A DNA stretch of 64,000 nt from Pseudomonas fluorescens (GCF_019212185.1 NZ_CP078138.1:3144501-3208500); one strand, 5' to 3'; shown: positions 52,701 through 60,974, numbered from the stretch's first letter. The notes: a model not told the origin generated them from the letters alone. Translations and numbers: made by a program.

Positions 52701-55396
52701 TGCCCGAGATCGCCGAGCAGCACTCGCACGTACTGCCCATAGGGCACATCGGCGAGGGGCTGCAGTAGGTCGGTCAGGGTGCGCAACAACGGTTGAATCA
52801 CCATCAAGCTAATGACGGTGAGCGTCCACCCGAGGGGCGCACTACTGGCAAACCACCCCCATGCAAGCATCAGCAACAGCGCCAGCGGTTCGAGGCTGCG
52901 GCGCAGGTTGTCGAGGATCTTCCATCGCGCCATGACGCTCAGCCGATTGCGCCACCAACGGCCATCGGCGTTGCGCACCCAGGGCAAGATCCACGGCAGC
53001 AATTGCCAGTCGCCGCGTATCCATCGATGTCGGCGTTTCACATCGGCACCGAAGCGCGAGGGGTATTGCTCGTAGAGCTGCACATCGCTGAGCAGTCCGG
53101 ATCGCGCATAACAGCCTTCGATAAGGTCGTGGCTGAGGATCTGGTTATCCGGCAAGCAGCCCTCCAGCGCGCAGGTGAACGCATCCACGTCGTAGATGCC
53201 CTTGCCGATGAACGAGCCTTGCTGGAACAGATCCTGGTACACGTCCGACACCGCCCGGGTGTAGGGATCGACCCCGGCATCACTCCCGAACAGCCGCGCG
53301 TAGACCGAGCGCGTGGCACTGGTCAGGCTAATGCCCACCCGTGGCTGCAGCACCGCATAACCGCAAATGATCTGTTCGCCCGTGCTGTCGAACAGCGGGC
53401 GATTGAGCGGGTGCATCATGGTCGCCACGCATTGGCGGGCGACGTCGCGCGGCAGCAGGGTGTCGGTGTCCAGGGTGATCACATAACGCACCTCGCGCAA
53501 CGGCGCGATGTCGCCGACGATGGTATCGAAACGGTCTAGCCCCTGGCCGCGCAACAGGGCGTTGAGCTCGATCAGCTTGCCGCGTTTTCGCTCATGGCCC
53601 ATCCACACCTTTTCGCTTGGGTTCCAGCGACGCGGCCGGTGCAGCAGGAAGAAGCGGTCGCCCAGGCCGTCCGCATACTTTTGGTTGAGCAGGCTGATTG
53701 CACGGCAAGCCTGGGTCAGCAGATCGGCGTCCTCGGGCTGGGACGCTTGCGCGGCATCGAGGAAATCACTGAGCAGGGCGAAATACAGGTTGCTGTCGCG
53801 GTTGGCCAGAAAGCGGACTTCCAGGCCTTCCACCAGTTCGTCAACATCGGCCAGGCTGGCGATCAGCGTCGGGATCACCACCAGGCTTTTCGCGTTATCG
53901 GGAATACCGCTGGCGTAATCCATTTTCGGCAACACCGCCGGTACCAGGCTGAAGGTCACCAACCAGTTGATCAGGCCGATTGCCAAGCGACTGGTCATGA
54001 TCAGGCAAGGGATCGCCAGCACGAGCAGCGCCGCAGCCGCCATGCCGTCGCGATGTGCGGAGGCCAGCAGCGGCCAGGCGAAGATGAACGTGAGAAACGC
54101 CACCGGTGACAGATAAAAAATCAGCGGCGATTGTTGCAGTAAACGTTTCCAACGTGCATGGAATGGAACCCGGACCTCGAGTCGGCGCTCCAGCATCGGC
54201 AGGCCGGCACTGATCAGGTAATACCCGACATGACGGGCCAGCACTGGGCACGAGATAGTCGCCGTTGCGCTGCTGGCGAGATTGATTGCGGTGCGGGCGA
54301 CCAGGACTTCCGAGAGTTGCGGGCTGCTCCGGGCAAGGCGTTCAATGACATGCCGGTAGCTGTCGCGAGTGCTGAAGTCCATCGCTGGATAAATGCCCGC
54401 CGGGTCTTCCCGAAGCAACTGGTCGACATGGCTCATCGACTCGACGAACTCGCGCCAGTCCGTGGCGGACAACAGGCGCAAGCTGCCAATACTGTTGCTG
54501 ATGGACACCTGATCGGCGGTCTGTTGTTGCGCATCGAGCTGCACTTGGCGCTCGATGCTCGAACCACTCTCACCAAGCAATTGTTCGACCCAGTTCAGCG
54601 GCAGGGCCAGGGCCGCGCTCTGCCCCTGTAGGCGGCGAGTGAATTCCGCAACAAAGGCCGGGGTCATCGGCGGCGTGGAGCGGGCCATGTCGGCCACGGT
54701 CAACACCACATTCTTGATGTCACGCTCCGAAGTTTCGATCAGACGCTCGGCCCAGTCATTGGCCAGATTGCGATCATCCGCGTTGGCCATGACCCGCGAG
54801 GCCACTCGCCGTAGGTTTTCGATAAGTGCCAGACGCAACATGATCGGGATCGCCCACAGTTCCCCCAGCGCCAGCGGCATCACGGTCTGATAGGAAAAAA
54901 TGAAGCGGCTCAGGCTTTGCTCATCGACTCGCCCGTCGCCATGGGAGATGGTCTCCAGCGCAATGTCATATACCCGTGGCAGTCCTGCGGACGGTCCGTT
55001 GATCAGGCGTGGCAATTCACGGCTGTAGCCTTTGGGCAGGTGGGTCTTGGCGGTGCGGATGTGATCCTCGATCAGATAAAAGTTGTCGAGCAACCATTCG
55101 GCTGCCGGCGTCACCCGTCTGCTGGACATCTGCGCCTTGGTCAGCGCCGTGCAACTGCGCTTTAAAAGTTGCTCGTTGTCATCGAGCCTGCCCAGCATCG
55201 AGTCACGTGCGGACAATGCGGTAAGCCGGTGCTGCCGTGCTAGGGCAATACCGTGAGTGGCCATCTGGTCGGCACTGTAAAGCTCTGAGCGCAAGATGGG
55301 TTCGTAGGCGAATCGCGGGGGCGAAAATGGCCCGACTCGCCAAAAGCCGGGCGAGCGAGTGATCACCTCTCTTATGCGTGTCCATATGCTATTCAT
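46742..55396 (-). CDS. Cyclic beta-1,2-glucan synthase (ChvB/NdvB/Cgs type)
   Basis: From ATG 55396 (AGGA 8 bases upstream) the product has 2884 residues; an in-frame ATG at 55459 lacks a ribosome-binding site. Size and domain order match Brucella Cgs and Agrobacterium ChvB. They are an N-terminal region, membrane helices (about 425-485), a family-84 glycosyltransferase with VITLDTDTLLP (about 640) and HRWIRGDWQLLPW (about 792), more helices (about 835-1000), and a glucoamylase-like DUF (about 1050-1530). Two GH94-type beta-sandwich segments follow (starting about 1600 and 2080), then a GH94 phosphorylase catalytic domain with GSGDWNDGMNRVG (about 2550) controlling chain length. It makes periplasmic cyclic glucans from UDP-glucose in the inner membrane; in Rhizobiales these matter for osmoadaptation and host contact. 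It is not the unrelated NdvB of P. aeruginosa. Confidence 0.92.
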   Translation of the reverse strand: MNSIWTRIREVITRSPGFWRVGPFSPPRFAYEPILRSELYSADQMATHGIALARQHRLTALSARDSMLGRLDDNEQLLKRSCTALTKAQMSSRRVTPAAEWLLDNFYLIEDHIRTAKTHLPKGYSRELPRLINGPSAGLPRVYDIALETISHGDGRVDEQSLSRFIFSYQTVMPLALGELWAIPIMLRLALIENLRRVASRVMANADDRNLANDWAERLIETSERDIKNVVLTVADMARSTPPMTPAFVAEFTRRLQGQSAALALPLNWVEQLLGESGSSIERQVQLDAQQQTADQVSISNSIGSLRLLSATDWREFVESMSHVDQLLREDPAGIYPAMDFSTRDSYRHVIERLARSSPQLSEVLVARTAINLASSATATISCPVLARHVGYYLISAGLPMLERRLEVRVPFHARWKRLLQQSPLIFYLSPVAFLTFIFAWPLLASAHRDGMAAAALLVLAIPCLIMTSRLAIGLINWLVTFSLVPAVLPKMDYASGIPDNAKSLVVIPTLIASLADVDELVEGLEVRFLANRDSNLYFALLSDFLDAAQASQPEDADLLTQACRAISLLNQKYADGLGDRFFLLHRPRRWNPSEKVWMGHERKRGKLIELNALLRGQGLDRFDTIVGDIAPLREVRYVITLDTDTLLPRDVARQCVATMMHPLNRPLFDSTGEQIICGYAVLQPRVGISLTSATRSVYARLFGSDAGVDPYTRAVSDVYQDLFQQGSFIGKGIYDVDAFTCALEGCLPDNQILSHDLIEGCYARSGLLSDVQLYEQYPSRFGADVKRRHRWIRGDWQLLPWILPWVRNADGRWWRNRLSVMARWKILDNLRRSLEPLALLLMLAWGWFASSAPLGWTLTVISLMVIQPLLRTLTDLLQPLADVPYGQYVRVLLGDLGQDLARACLTLAWLPFEMYYSADAILRSLWRIGFSRRRLLQWQPSREVERNTQNCLSGLYRQMWIEPVSALVSLALLVNHPQTLAIATPLLLSWLAGPWIAWRLSAAPKQSVFEPSAEQLRFLRLLTRKTWAFFDQYVGPEDHWLPPDNVQEQPRPAIAHRTSPTNMGMSLLAHLAAHDFAYLSTERLLTRLAASLDSMDGLERYRQHFYNWYDTQTREPLHPHYVSTVDSGNLAGLLLTLSAGLTQLADAPMFGPALIKGLRDTLEVLAQARRAAGADDRALDELRTMLEQAPPAMSPEALAELFHAAGKQLADSPVGLDDESLYWRDLFNRQCRDWSDELQRYRLPAPLLSQPSTACSLRQLAGLNLADWAAQHQPQVERVRRAASNSLQTLERLTRLSRSLAQMDFSLLFDPQRDLFVIGYNAEDRRLDSGYYDLLASEVRLTNYLAIAQGQIPQRAWFTLGRLLGENAGVPTLLSWSGSMFEYLMPMLVMPNYDGSLLDKTCRAAVAVQIEHGNLLDIPWGVSESGYYALDAHFNYQYRAFGVQALGLQRGLSNDVVIAPYASALALLVDAEAACENLQRLAQQGSTGRFGLYEAVDYTEARLPRGQTHAVVRSFMAHHQGMSLLALTSHLLNQPMQRRFEADPALQSALLLLQERVPKSTAPYLQTAQPPALGDGGLGHDAGLRVFADPGHKRPAVQLLSNGRYHVMLTSGGGGYSRRHDMAVTRWQEDISQDNWGTFCYLRDVQTNTVWSAAHQPTLQQPDSHEAIFSDSRAEFRARNLDFDTHMEIVVSPEDDVELRRLRITNLASSAKTLEITTYAEVVLTSPASDAMHPAFSKLFVQTELLPALQAIVCSRRPRASDEPTPWMCHLLAAHGVDIDAISYETDRARFIGRGRSLVAPAALDAGCLTLSGSAGPVLDPVVAIRCRITLQPGQQATIDLASGVADTRDDCLNLINKYRDRHLADRVFDLSWTHSQVLLRQLNISLSDARLFEQMASSLLYANASLRADNAVLMANRRNQSGLWGQAISGDLPVVLLQIQSLDNIALVRQLIQAHAYWRQKGLVVDLLIWNEDQAGYRQQLQDAIMGLITSGSEATLLDRPGGIFVRAVQQLSNEDRVLVLSVARLVLNEGSGSLAEQIHRRGVSPVQAPFVATRPYQAGAGAVRPKPSALLLGNAYGGFSADGNEYIISGLATQPTPAPWVNVIANGQFGTVVSETSSAYTWAENAHEFRLTPWHNDPVTDRGGEAIYLRDEETGHFWSPAPHPCPGKGPYQTRHGFGYSVFEHEEDGIYSELWIYVAQDAPIKFSRLLLSNRSGRSRSLSVTGYVEWVLGDLRSKSAMHVVTQSDPATGALFARNAYSLEFSERVAFFDTDTVDHGVSADRTEFIGRSGTLASPAAMQHAGLSGRMGGGLDPCAALQVSVELADGQSKEVILRLGAAASSNDATRLVQRYRGSIAAAEQLQQVREHWRSLLGVIRIETGVPAVDVMVNGWLMYQVIACRFQARSGYYQSGGAIGFRDQLQDSMALIHADPAAVRRHLLLCAGHQYVEGDVQHWWHPPMNRGVRTACSDDFLWLVAATNRYVEMTGDVAVLEEPIGYLEGRLLAAGEESYYDLPVVSSLQEPLYQHCVRAIEHSLRRGRHDLPLMGSGDWNDGMNRVGHLGEGESVWLGFFSYQVLVQFAVTARWHGDHAFAKRCSDIAATLQRNLEQNAWDGGWYRRAWFDDGQPLGSASNQECRIDSIAQSWSVLSGAGSTRRQTKAMQALDEHLIRRDIRAVLLLDPPFDKGVLDPGYIKGYVPGVRENGGQYTHAAVWAGMAFAQLGDADKAWELLKLINPADPGNLARIDTYKVEPYVMAADVYGAPPHAGRGGWTWYTGSAGWMYRLIVESLLGVQRNGRTLSIDPLIPVDWPGFKLHYRYGKTLYHFDVHQGSSPLTLMTLDGEPLSGMALTLNDDGLQRWIRVDCRARFPMPQTPGFAETVDE

Positions 55397-55641
55397 AAGG
55401 TCCTGTGCCTTCAGCGCATGACTGATATCGCGCGCATTCTGAAAGATGCTCCGACGCATCGTGCCAGCGAGTTGGGACTTTTAGACCTGGCTGTTCAGCC
55501 TAGAGTGTGGGACTAGGCGCTGTTCGTCTGTTCGCTGGCGAACATAGTGGGGGGTTTGCAGTGAGCACCAAACGGGTGAGCGACATGAAATCTGTGTGCC
55601 AGCCTACCGGCGATGAAGGTGATGCGGTGTGGCCGATGGCC

Positions 55642-56487
55642 TCAACACTCCCGAATCCAGTCCCAACGCTGGGCAATCTGTTCGGGGCTGTTGGCCTGCA
55701 CACGGGTGAGGTCGACGGGGTAGTCAACGTCCGGGTGTTCGGTAAAACGGGTGGCGGTAAATTGGCCGTTGCTGGCGCGCAGGATATAGCCACTGTGACG
55801 ACATTGCGGCGAGGCCAGGAAGACTACCCCCGGCACCACCCACTCAGGCTTGAGGTTCTGCGGTTCGCCGGTCTCGCCCCACATCCGCGTCCTGGCCACC
55901 GGCGAAATGGCGTTGACCATGATGTTGTCCGCCGCACCTTCCATGCTCAGCGCATTCATGATCCCCAGTTGCGCCATCTTGCCCGCGGAATAGGCCACCA
56001 GCCCCGCCTGCGCATACTGCTGGTACATCGCCCGGTCCGAGGTGGTGAGGATCACCCGCGCGTCGCTGGCCTGGCGCAGATAGGGCCATGCATGTTTGCA
56101 CAACCATATGGGGGCATGGACATTGATCTCCAGCGCGCGCCCGAGAAACGCTGCGTCAGTGCTTTCAATCCCTTGATAACCCACCCAGCCGGCATTGTGG
56201 ATCAGGATATCCAACTGCCCGAACGCTTCGATGGCGGTCTCGATCAACTGCCGGCAGCCGGCTTCGCTGGACAGGTCGCCGTGATGGCCGACCACTTTGC
56301 AACCCTCGGCCTCCAGCATCTGCGCCGCCTGTAAGGCGATCGAGGTGTCGCTGCCGGCGCCGAGCGGATCGGCGCCGATATCGCTGATCACCACATTGGC
56401 CCCACGCCTGGCCAACTCCCGTGCGTAGCTCAAGCCCAGGCCGCGGCCCGCGCCGGTGACAATGGCGGTTTTTCCTGTGAAGTTCAT
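55642..56487 (-). CDS. Short-chain dehydrogenase/reductase
   Basis: ATG 56487 gives 281 residues: MNFTGKTAIVTGAGRGLGLS with the TGxxxGxG cofactor motif, Asp in VISDIGAD favouring NAD, NAGWVG, a TTSD in the Ser position region and YSAGK as YxxxK. The C-terminal extension past 240 (RFTEHPDVDYPVDLTRVQAN) resembles SDRs of the (3R)-hydroxyacyl-CoA dehydrogenase type. The canonical catalytic Ser would be in LTTSDRA. It is divergent from a LysR gene across a 9-base-arm inverted repeat and is likely controlled by it. The substrate is unknown. Confidence 0.9.
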   Translation of the reverse strand: MNFTGKTAIVTGAGRGLGLSYARELARRGANVVISDIGADPLGAGSDTSIALQAAQMLEAEGCKVVGHHGDLSSEAGCRQLIETAIEAFGQLDILIHNAGWVGYQGIESTDAAFLGRALEINVHAPIWLCKHAWPYLRQASDARVILTTSDRAMYQQYAQAGLVAYSAGKMAQLGIMNALSMEGAADNIMVNAISPVARTRMWGETGEPQNLKPEWVVPGVVFLASPQCRHSGYILRASNGQFTATRFTEHPDVDYPVDLTRVQANSPEQIAQRWDWIREC

Positions 56488-56497
56488 TGCATGCCCC

Positions 56498-56536
56498 AGC
56501 CGAATATTTCCCCACCATAACAATGGCTATTCGGCT
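56498..56536. promoter_or_regulatory. Inverted repeat in the SDR/LysR promoter region
   Basis: AGCCGAATA (56498-56506) and TATTCGGCT (56528-56536) are perfect arms 21 bases apart, centred between the divergent SDR (start 56487) and LysR (start 56636) genes. The arrangement suits LysR binding. Confidence 0.5.
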
Positions 56537-56635
56537 TGTTTAATACTAATCAGCGACGCACTTGATACCCTATGCATATCAGAGGCTTGTCTGCCGACCC
56601 AAGCCTCGACCCGCACAGCCGAAGGACCCCCAGCA

Positions 56636-57550
56636 ATGATCGAAACCCGTCTGCTCCGGCAGTTTGTCGCCGTGGCCGAGGAGCTGCACTTCCACAAGGC
56701 CGCGCAGCGCCTGCACATGGCTCAGCCGCCGCTGAGCCAGGCCATCAGCCGCCTGGAAGGCAAGCTGGGTTTCAGCCTGTTCATCCGTGACAAGCGTGAG
56801 GTCAAGCTGACGCCGGCGGGCAACGCCTTCCTCAGCGCCGCCTACCGCACCCTCAAGGAACTGCAGCAGGGCGTCGAGCATGCGCGTCAGGTGGCGGCGG
56901 GTGTTGCCGGCAAGTTGACGATCACCTCGGTGTCGATTTCCGGCTATCCCTCATTGCTCAACAGCCTCAGGCAGTTCCGCCAGGAACTGCCCCAGGTGCA
57001 GTTGGTGATCAGGGAAATGCCCTCGGCCAAGCAGGCCGATGCGATTGTCGCGGGGGAGGCCGATATCGCGTTTCGCCGCCGCCTGCCGATGACCGCGGCG
57101 AATATCGAAACGCGCCTGGTGCTCGACGAGCAGATCGTCATTGCGCTGCCCGCTGATCATCCGAGGGCCGGGGGCGGGCTGGTGCAGTTGGCGGATTTCG
57201 CTGAGGATGACTTCGTGTTCACCCCACCGGGCCTGGGCATCGGCTATTACAGCCAGTTGATCGCCCTGTGCGACGCCGCAGGGTTTTTTCCGAAAGTGGT
57301 ACAGGAGGCGGCGCAGATGCAGACCCTGGTGGGGCTGGTGGCCTGCGGATTTGGCGTGGCCCTGGTGCCGGAATCCATCGCCAACACGGTGGCGGGGGAC
57401 AAGGTGGTGTTTCGCGCACTGGCCCCGGTCAGCGCCGCCGGCAACCCCGCCGTGGGCCTGTACATGAGCTGGCATGCGCACAACCCTTCACCGCTGATCG
57501 AGCGCTTCATGGCGCTGCTCGACTTCAGTCACGAGCCGCACATCGAGTGA
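56636..57550 (+). CDS. LysR-type transcriptional regulator
   Basis: ATG 56636 gives 304 residues. The N-terminus is a standard LysR helix-turn-helix (IETRLLRQFVAVAEELHFHK, then LHMAQPPLSQAISRLE), as in BenM/CatR-like members with FHKAAQRLHMAQPPLS; the effector domain spans about 90-300. It is divergent from the SDR gene and probably controls it. The open frame runs further upstream to 56456 but across the operator region, so the shorter start is preferred. Confidence 0.92.
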   Translation: MIETRLLRQFVAVAEELHFHKAAQRLHMAQPPLSQAISRLEGKLGFSLFIRDKREVKLTPAGNAFLSAAYRTLKELQQGVEHARQVAAGVAGKLTITSVSISGYPSLLNSLRQFRQELPQVQLVIREMPSAKQADAIVAGEADIAFRRRLPMTAANIETRLVLDEQIVIALPADHPRAGGGLVQLADFAEDDFVFTPPGLGIGYYSQLIALCDAAGFFPKVVQEAAQMQTLVGLVACGFGVALVPESIANTVAGDKVVFRALAPVSAAGNPAVGLYMSWHAHNPSPLIERFMALLDFSHEPHIE

Positions 57551-57553
57551 GGC

Positions 57554-57721
57554 TCAGCTGTCGACGCTGACGCTGATGCCGGCGTCGTCGACCGTCTCGG
57601 CCGCCAACTTCAGGCGGTCGGCCTTGCTGATGTACTTGGGCTTGTTCTTCGGCGCCAGCTTGGCACTGGCCTTCTTGGCGTGGCTTTCGAGTAACTGCTT
57701 GATTTTCTTGCGACGGTTCAT
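57554..57721 (-). CDS. DUF2986-like 55-residue basic protein
   Basis: A 55-residue reading frame from ATG 57721: MNRRKKIKQLLESHAKKASA, then KNKPKYISKADRLKL and an acidic tail. The RRKKIKQLL and KPKYISKADR pieces match what I recall of DUF2986, a small conserved Gammaproteobacterial family of unknown role. The lysine-rich first half suggests nucleic acid or ribosome contact. It is convergent with the LysR gene (3-base gap) and divergent from the histidine kinase. Confidence 0.85.
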   Translation of the reverse strand: MNRRKKIKQLLESHAKKASAKLAPKNKPKYISKADRLKLAAETVDDAGISVSVDS

Positions 57722-57864
57722 GGTCTGCGGCTCGGCGGGTGAAGGGACGAATGATATCAGCTTTGTGGCGTTCGGCAGATGGCGCGGGCAACGGCGCCAT
57801 GGACAACTGCGACCCGCGGTCCTTATGCTCCCCCGACATCACATGAACAACAATTACAAAGCCC

Positions 57865-59592
57865 ATGGATATCCAACTCTCCGCGCGCCCGTTCTGGCGA
57901 CGCCTGGCCCGGCCGCGCCGCAGTCTGGTGGCGCGCTATACCCTGCTGTCGATCGTGGTCATGGGCCTGGCGCTGATTGGCCTGGCGGTGCTCTATGAGC
58001 AACTGGCCAAGGACCTGCTCAACCGCCTGACCGGTGAACGCCTGGATGCCCAGGCGCTGTCCACGGCGAATCGCCTGTCGTCGTTTCTCGACGACCGTTT
58101 CTACCAGCTCTCGGCCTTGTCCAATCACCCCAACATGCCGGACTTCATCGCCGACCCGACGCACCCGGCCGGTGATGTCGATGCCTTGCTCAAGCTCGAA
58201 GGCGAGCTGCCGTTTCTCTACGGCGTGCTGTTTTTCGACGAGCAGGATCGCCTGCTCAAGGTCTTGCCCGGGCAGGCCGCATCGGGCGCGCCGTACTGGG
58301 GCCGCGAAGCCTGGTCGCTGGACGGCCTGGCGCGCCAGCGGGTCGGCGATGTCGAGGTGATCGGCCCGCTGCTGCCCCAGGCTGGGCGCTCGGGCTGGCT
58401 GCTGATCCGCAAGACTGTCCGTAACGGCCGCCAGGATCACCGCGTGAGCATCGGCCTGCATTTGCGGCTGGCTTCCCTCAGTGAACTGCTGGTCAGCAGC
58501 GGCCTGAACGGAGTGGTCACACCGCTGCTGCGGGTGCCGGGCGGGGCGTTTATCGATGCCACCGGACGCCAGGTCAAGGCACCTGGCGATTGGCGCGAAG
58601 GCCCGGTGATCCTGCCCGGCTGGCAAGTGGTGTTCAGCGTGCAACCGGGGGCGATCCTCAAGCCGCTGGACGATGCGCGCGGCTGGTTGTACCTGGTGGC
58701 CGTGGGTTTTATCGGCTTTATCCTGATTGTCTTCTTCACCCTGTCGCGGCAATTGCGTACGCGGGTCGGCTCGCTGGTGGAAGGGGCGCATCAGTTGTCT
58801 TCGGGGGATCTGCGCTATCGCCTGGCGGAACAGGCCCATGACGACGAAATCGGCCGGGTCACCCGCGCCTTCAATGTCATGGCCGGGCGTTTGGCGGATG
58901 TCATGGAGCGCACCGTGCGCGCGGAAAAACTCGCGGTGCTCGGCACCTTCGCCACCGGCGTCGCCCACGAGGTGCGCAACCCGCTGGCGACCATGAAAAC
59001 CACGGTGCAGGCCTTGCTCCGCCGCGAACAGGAAAGCCAGCGCCGCGAACTGCTCAGCGACCTGTGCCAGGAAATCGACCGGCTGTCCCATGTCACCAGC
59101 GACCTGCTGGAATACGGCCGGCCTCACCCGGCAATTCCCCAGGCGCTGGACCTTGAAACCCTGATGGCGCGCACCGTGCGCCTGGTTACGCCCGAGGCCG
59201 AGGCCAAGGGCGTTGAGTTTTCCAGCCGCTGTCAGGCTGGCCTGCAACTGTGGGTCGACCCGGATCAGGCCCAGCAAGTCCTCCTCAACCTGTGCCTCAA
59301 CGCCGTGGAAGCCAGCGAAGCCGGGCAGGCGGTAGTGCTCGCCGGCCAGGCCTGGGGCGAGCGGGTTTGGGTGACCGTGGTCGATCAGGGCTGCGGCATT
59401 CCCGCGACCGCGCTGGACCAGGTGCGGCAACCGTTTTTTACGCTCAAGGCCCGTGGCACCGGGTTGGGCCTGAGCATCTGCCAGCAATTGCTGGAAGCCA
59501 ACGCCGCGCGCATGGAACTGGCAAGCACCCCGGGCGCCGGCACCGTGGTGACCCTGGATTTCCCCGCGCCCGCCGCGACTTATCTGAAGTGA
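57865..59592 (+). CDS. Membrane sensor histidine kinase
   Basis: The 575-residue protein has a TM helix at about 24-46, a periplasmic sensor domain (about 50-270) with LSSFLDDRFYQLSALSNHPN, a second TM (about 273-293), a HAMP domain (about 294-347), a HisKA domain with GVAHEVRNPLATMK (His368) and an HATPase domain with NLCLNAVEAS, DQGCGIP and GTGLGLSIC. This is the NtrB/DctB-like class. The NtrC-type regulator gene starts 7 bases after the stop, so they are a pair. The ABC uptake operon follows, and the periplasmic domain probably senses its substrate or binding protein. Confidence 0.93.
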   Translation: MDIQLSARPFWRRLARPRRSLVARYTLLSIVVMGLALIGLAVLYEQLAKDLLNRLTGERLDAQALSTANRLSSFLDDRFYQLSALSNHPNMPDFIADPTHPAGDVDALLKLEGELPFLYGVLFFDEQDRLLKVLPGQAASGAPYWGREAWSLDGLARQRVGDVEVIGPLLPQAGRSGWLLIRKTVRNGRQDHRVSIGLHLRLASLSELLVSSGLNGVVTPLLRVPGGAFIDATGRQVKAPGDWREGPVILPGWQVVFSVQPGAILKPLDDARGWLYLVAVGFIGFILIVFFTLSRQLRTRVGSLVEGAHQLSSGDLRYRLAEQAHDDEIGRVTRAFNVMAGRLADVMERTVRAEKLAVLGTFATGVAHEVRNPLATMKTTVQALLRREQESQRRELLSDLCQEIDRLSHVTSDLLEYGRPHPAIPQALDLETLMARTVRLVTPEAEAKGVEFSSRCQAGLQLWVDPDQAQQVLLNLCLNAVEASEAGQAVVLAGQAWGERVWVTVVDQGCGIPATALDQVRQPFFTLKARGTGLGLSICQQLLEANAARMELASTPGAGTVVTLDFPAPAATYLK

Positions 59593-59599
59593 GCGACCG

Positions 59600-60946
59600 A
59601 TGTCCGAAACACATGTACTGATCGTCGATGACGAAGCGGCGCTGGTGCGCTCGCTGAGCTACGCCCTGAGCAGCGAAGGCATGTTGCCCCGCGCGGTGTA
59701 CAGCGGCGAGGCGGCCCTGGAGCTGCTGGCCGACAGTAAGGTCGAGGTGGATATCGTCCTGCTCGACCTCGGCCTGCCGGGCATCGACGGCATCGCCACC
59801 CTCGACGGCCTGCGCAAATTGCGGCCAGATCTGCCGGTGATTATGATCTCGGCCCATGGCGACACCCGCGCCGCCGTGCAGGCAGTCAAGGGCGGCGCCA
59901 CCGACTACCTGACCAAACCCTTCGAACTCGACGACCTGCTGGAGACCATTGGCGCGGCCCTCGAGCGGCCCGGCGCCGTCGCCAGCAGCACGGCAGAGCA
60001 GGGTGCCTTGCTCGGCCAGAGCCTGGTCATGGCCAACCTCAATGCGGCGCTGCAACGGATCGCCCGCAGCTCGGCGACGCGGATCCTGCTGCTCGGTGAA
60101 TCCGGCACCGGCAAGACCCTGGTGGCCCAGGCACTGCACGCCAACAGCTCGCGGGCCGGCCAGGCGTTTATCGAAGTCAACTGCGCGGCGCTGCCGGAGC
60201 AATTGATCGAAGCCGAACTGTTCGGCTCGGAGAAGGGCTCCTACACCGGCGCTCACCAGAAGCGCATCGGCCTGGTGACTCAAGCGCACCAGGGCACGTT
60301 GTTCCTCGATGAAATCGGCGAGCTACCGCTGGCCTTGCAAGCCAAGCTGCTGCACTTCCTCGAGAACGGCAGCTACCGTGCGGTCGGTGCCGGCCAGGCC
60401 AGCAGTGCCGATGTGCGGGTAGTGGCGGCGACCAACCGTGACCTCGCCGAGGATGTGCGCCAGGGGCGTTTTCGTGAAGACCTGTTCTACCGCCTCAACG
60501 TCATCACCCTGGACATTCCGGCGCTGCGCGAGCGCGGCGACGACATCCTGCTGCTGGCCAGGCATTTCGCCGCGCATCAGGGCCGCGAGGAAAAAGTCGC
60601 GCCGATCGTCTTTGCCGCCGACAGCGCCGCCGCCCTGGTCCGCCATCGCTGGCCAGGCAACGTGCGCGAGCTGAAAAACCTGATCGAACGCCTGACTATC
60701 CTGCTGCCCGGGCAAATCATTGGCAGCGCCCAGTTGCCGGCCCATCTGCAATCCGCCGAGCCGGCGCCGGCCTCGCTGGCGGCGCTGGATCACCAACTGG
60801 AGCGGGCCGAGCGCGAGCTGGTCAGCGATGCCCTCAGCCGCAGCGCCGGGCACAAGGGCCTGGCCGCCGATCTGCTGGGGATTTCCCGGCATGCGCTGAA
60901 ACGTCGCCTGCAGCGCCTGGGCATCGAGCGCGGCGATGAGCGCTAA
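59600..60946 (+). CDS. NtrC-family sigma-54-dependent response regulator
   Basis: The 448-residue protein has a receiver (about 1-120; phospho-acceptor Asp56 in LLDLGLPG), a sigma-54 AAA+ domain (about 140-370; Walker A GESGTGKT, Walker B-type FLDEIGEL) and a C-terminal Fis-type helix-turn-helix (LAADLLGISRHALKRRLQRL). The sigma-54 contact loop reads GSYTGA (213-218) instead of the usual GAFTGA. It should activate sigma-54 promoters, and a good match lies at 61107 ahead of the ABC operon. Confidence 0.94.
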   Translation: MSETHVLIVDDEAALVRSLSYALSSEGMLPRAVYSGEAALELLADSKVEVDIVLLDLGLPGIDGIATLDGLRKLRPDLPVIMISAHGDTRAAVQAVKGGATDYLTKPFELDDLLETIGAALERPGAVASSTAEQGALLGQSLVMANLNAALQRIARSSATRILLLGESGTGKTLVAQALHANSSRAGQAFIEVNCAALPEQLIEAELFGSEKGSYTGAHQKRIGLVTQAHQGTLFLDEIGELPLALQAKLLHFLENGSYRAVGAGQASSADVRVVAATNRDLAEDVRQGRFREDLFYRLNVITLDIPALRERGDDILLLARHFAAHQGREEKVAPIVFAADSAAALVRHRWPGNVRELKNLIERLTILLPGQIIGSAQLPAHLQSAEPAPASLAALDHQLERAERELVSDALSRSAGHKGLAADLLGISRHALKRRLQRLGIERGDER

Positions 60947-60947
60947 C

Positions 60948-60974
60948 CGCTCAACCGCGCGCGCGGCTTGAGCG
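60948..60974. terminator. Hairpin after the regulator gene
   Basis: CGCTCAACCGCGC (60948-60960) and GCGCGGCTTGAGCG (60961-60974) form a long stem with one bulge and almost no loop, just past the stop. There is no T-run, so termination is uncertain. Confidence 0.4.

Noticed and set aside
46742..55396. NdvB glucan synthase of the P. aeruginosa type
   Set aside because: That protein is a much shorter GT2-type enzyme for beta-1,3-glucans. This one has the ChvB/Cgs architecture.
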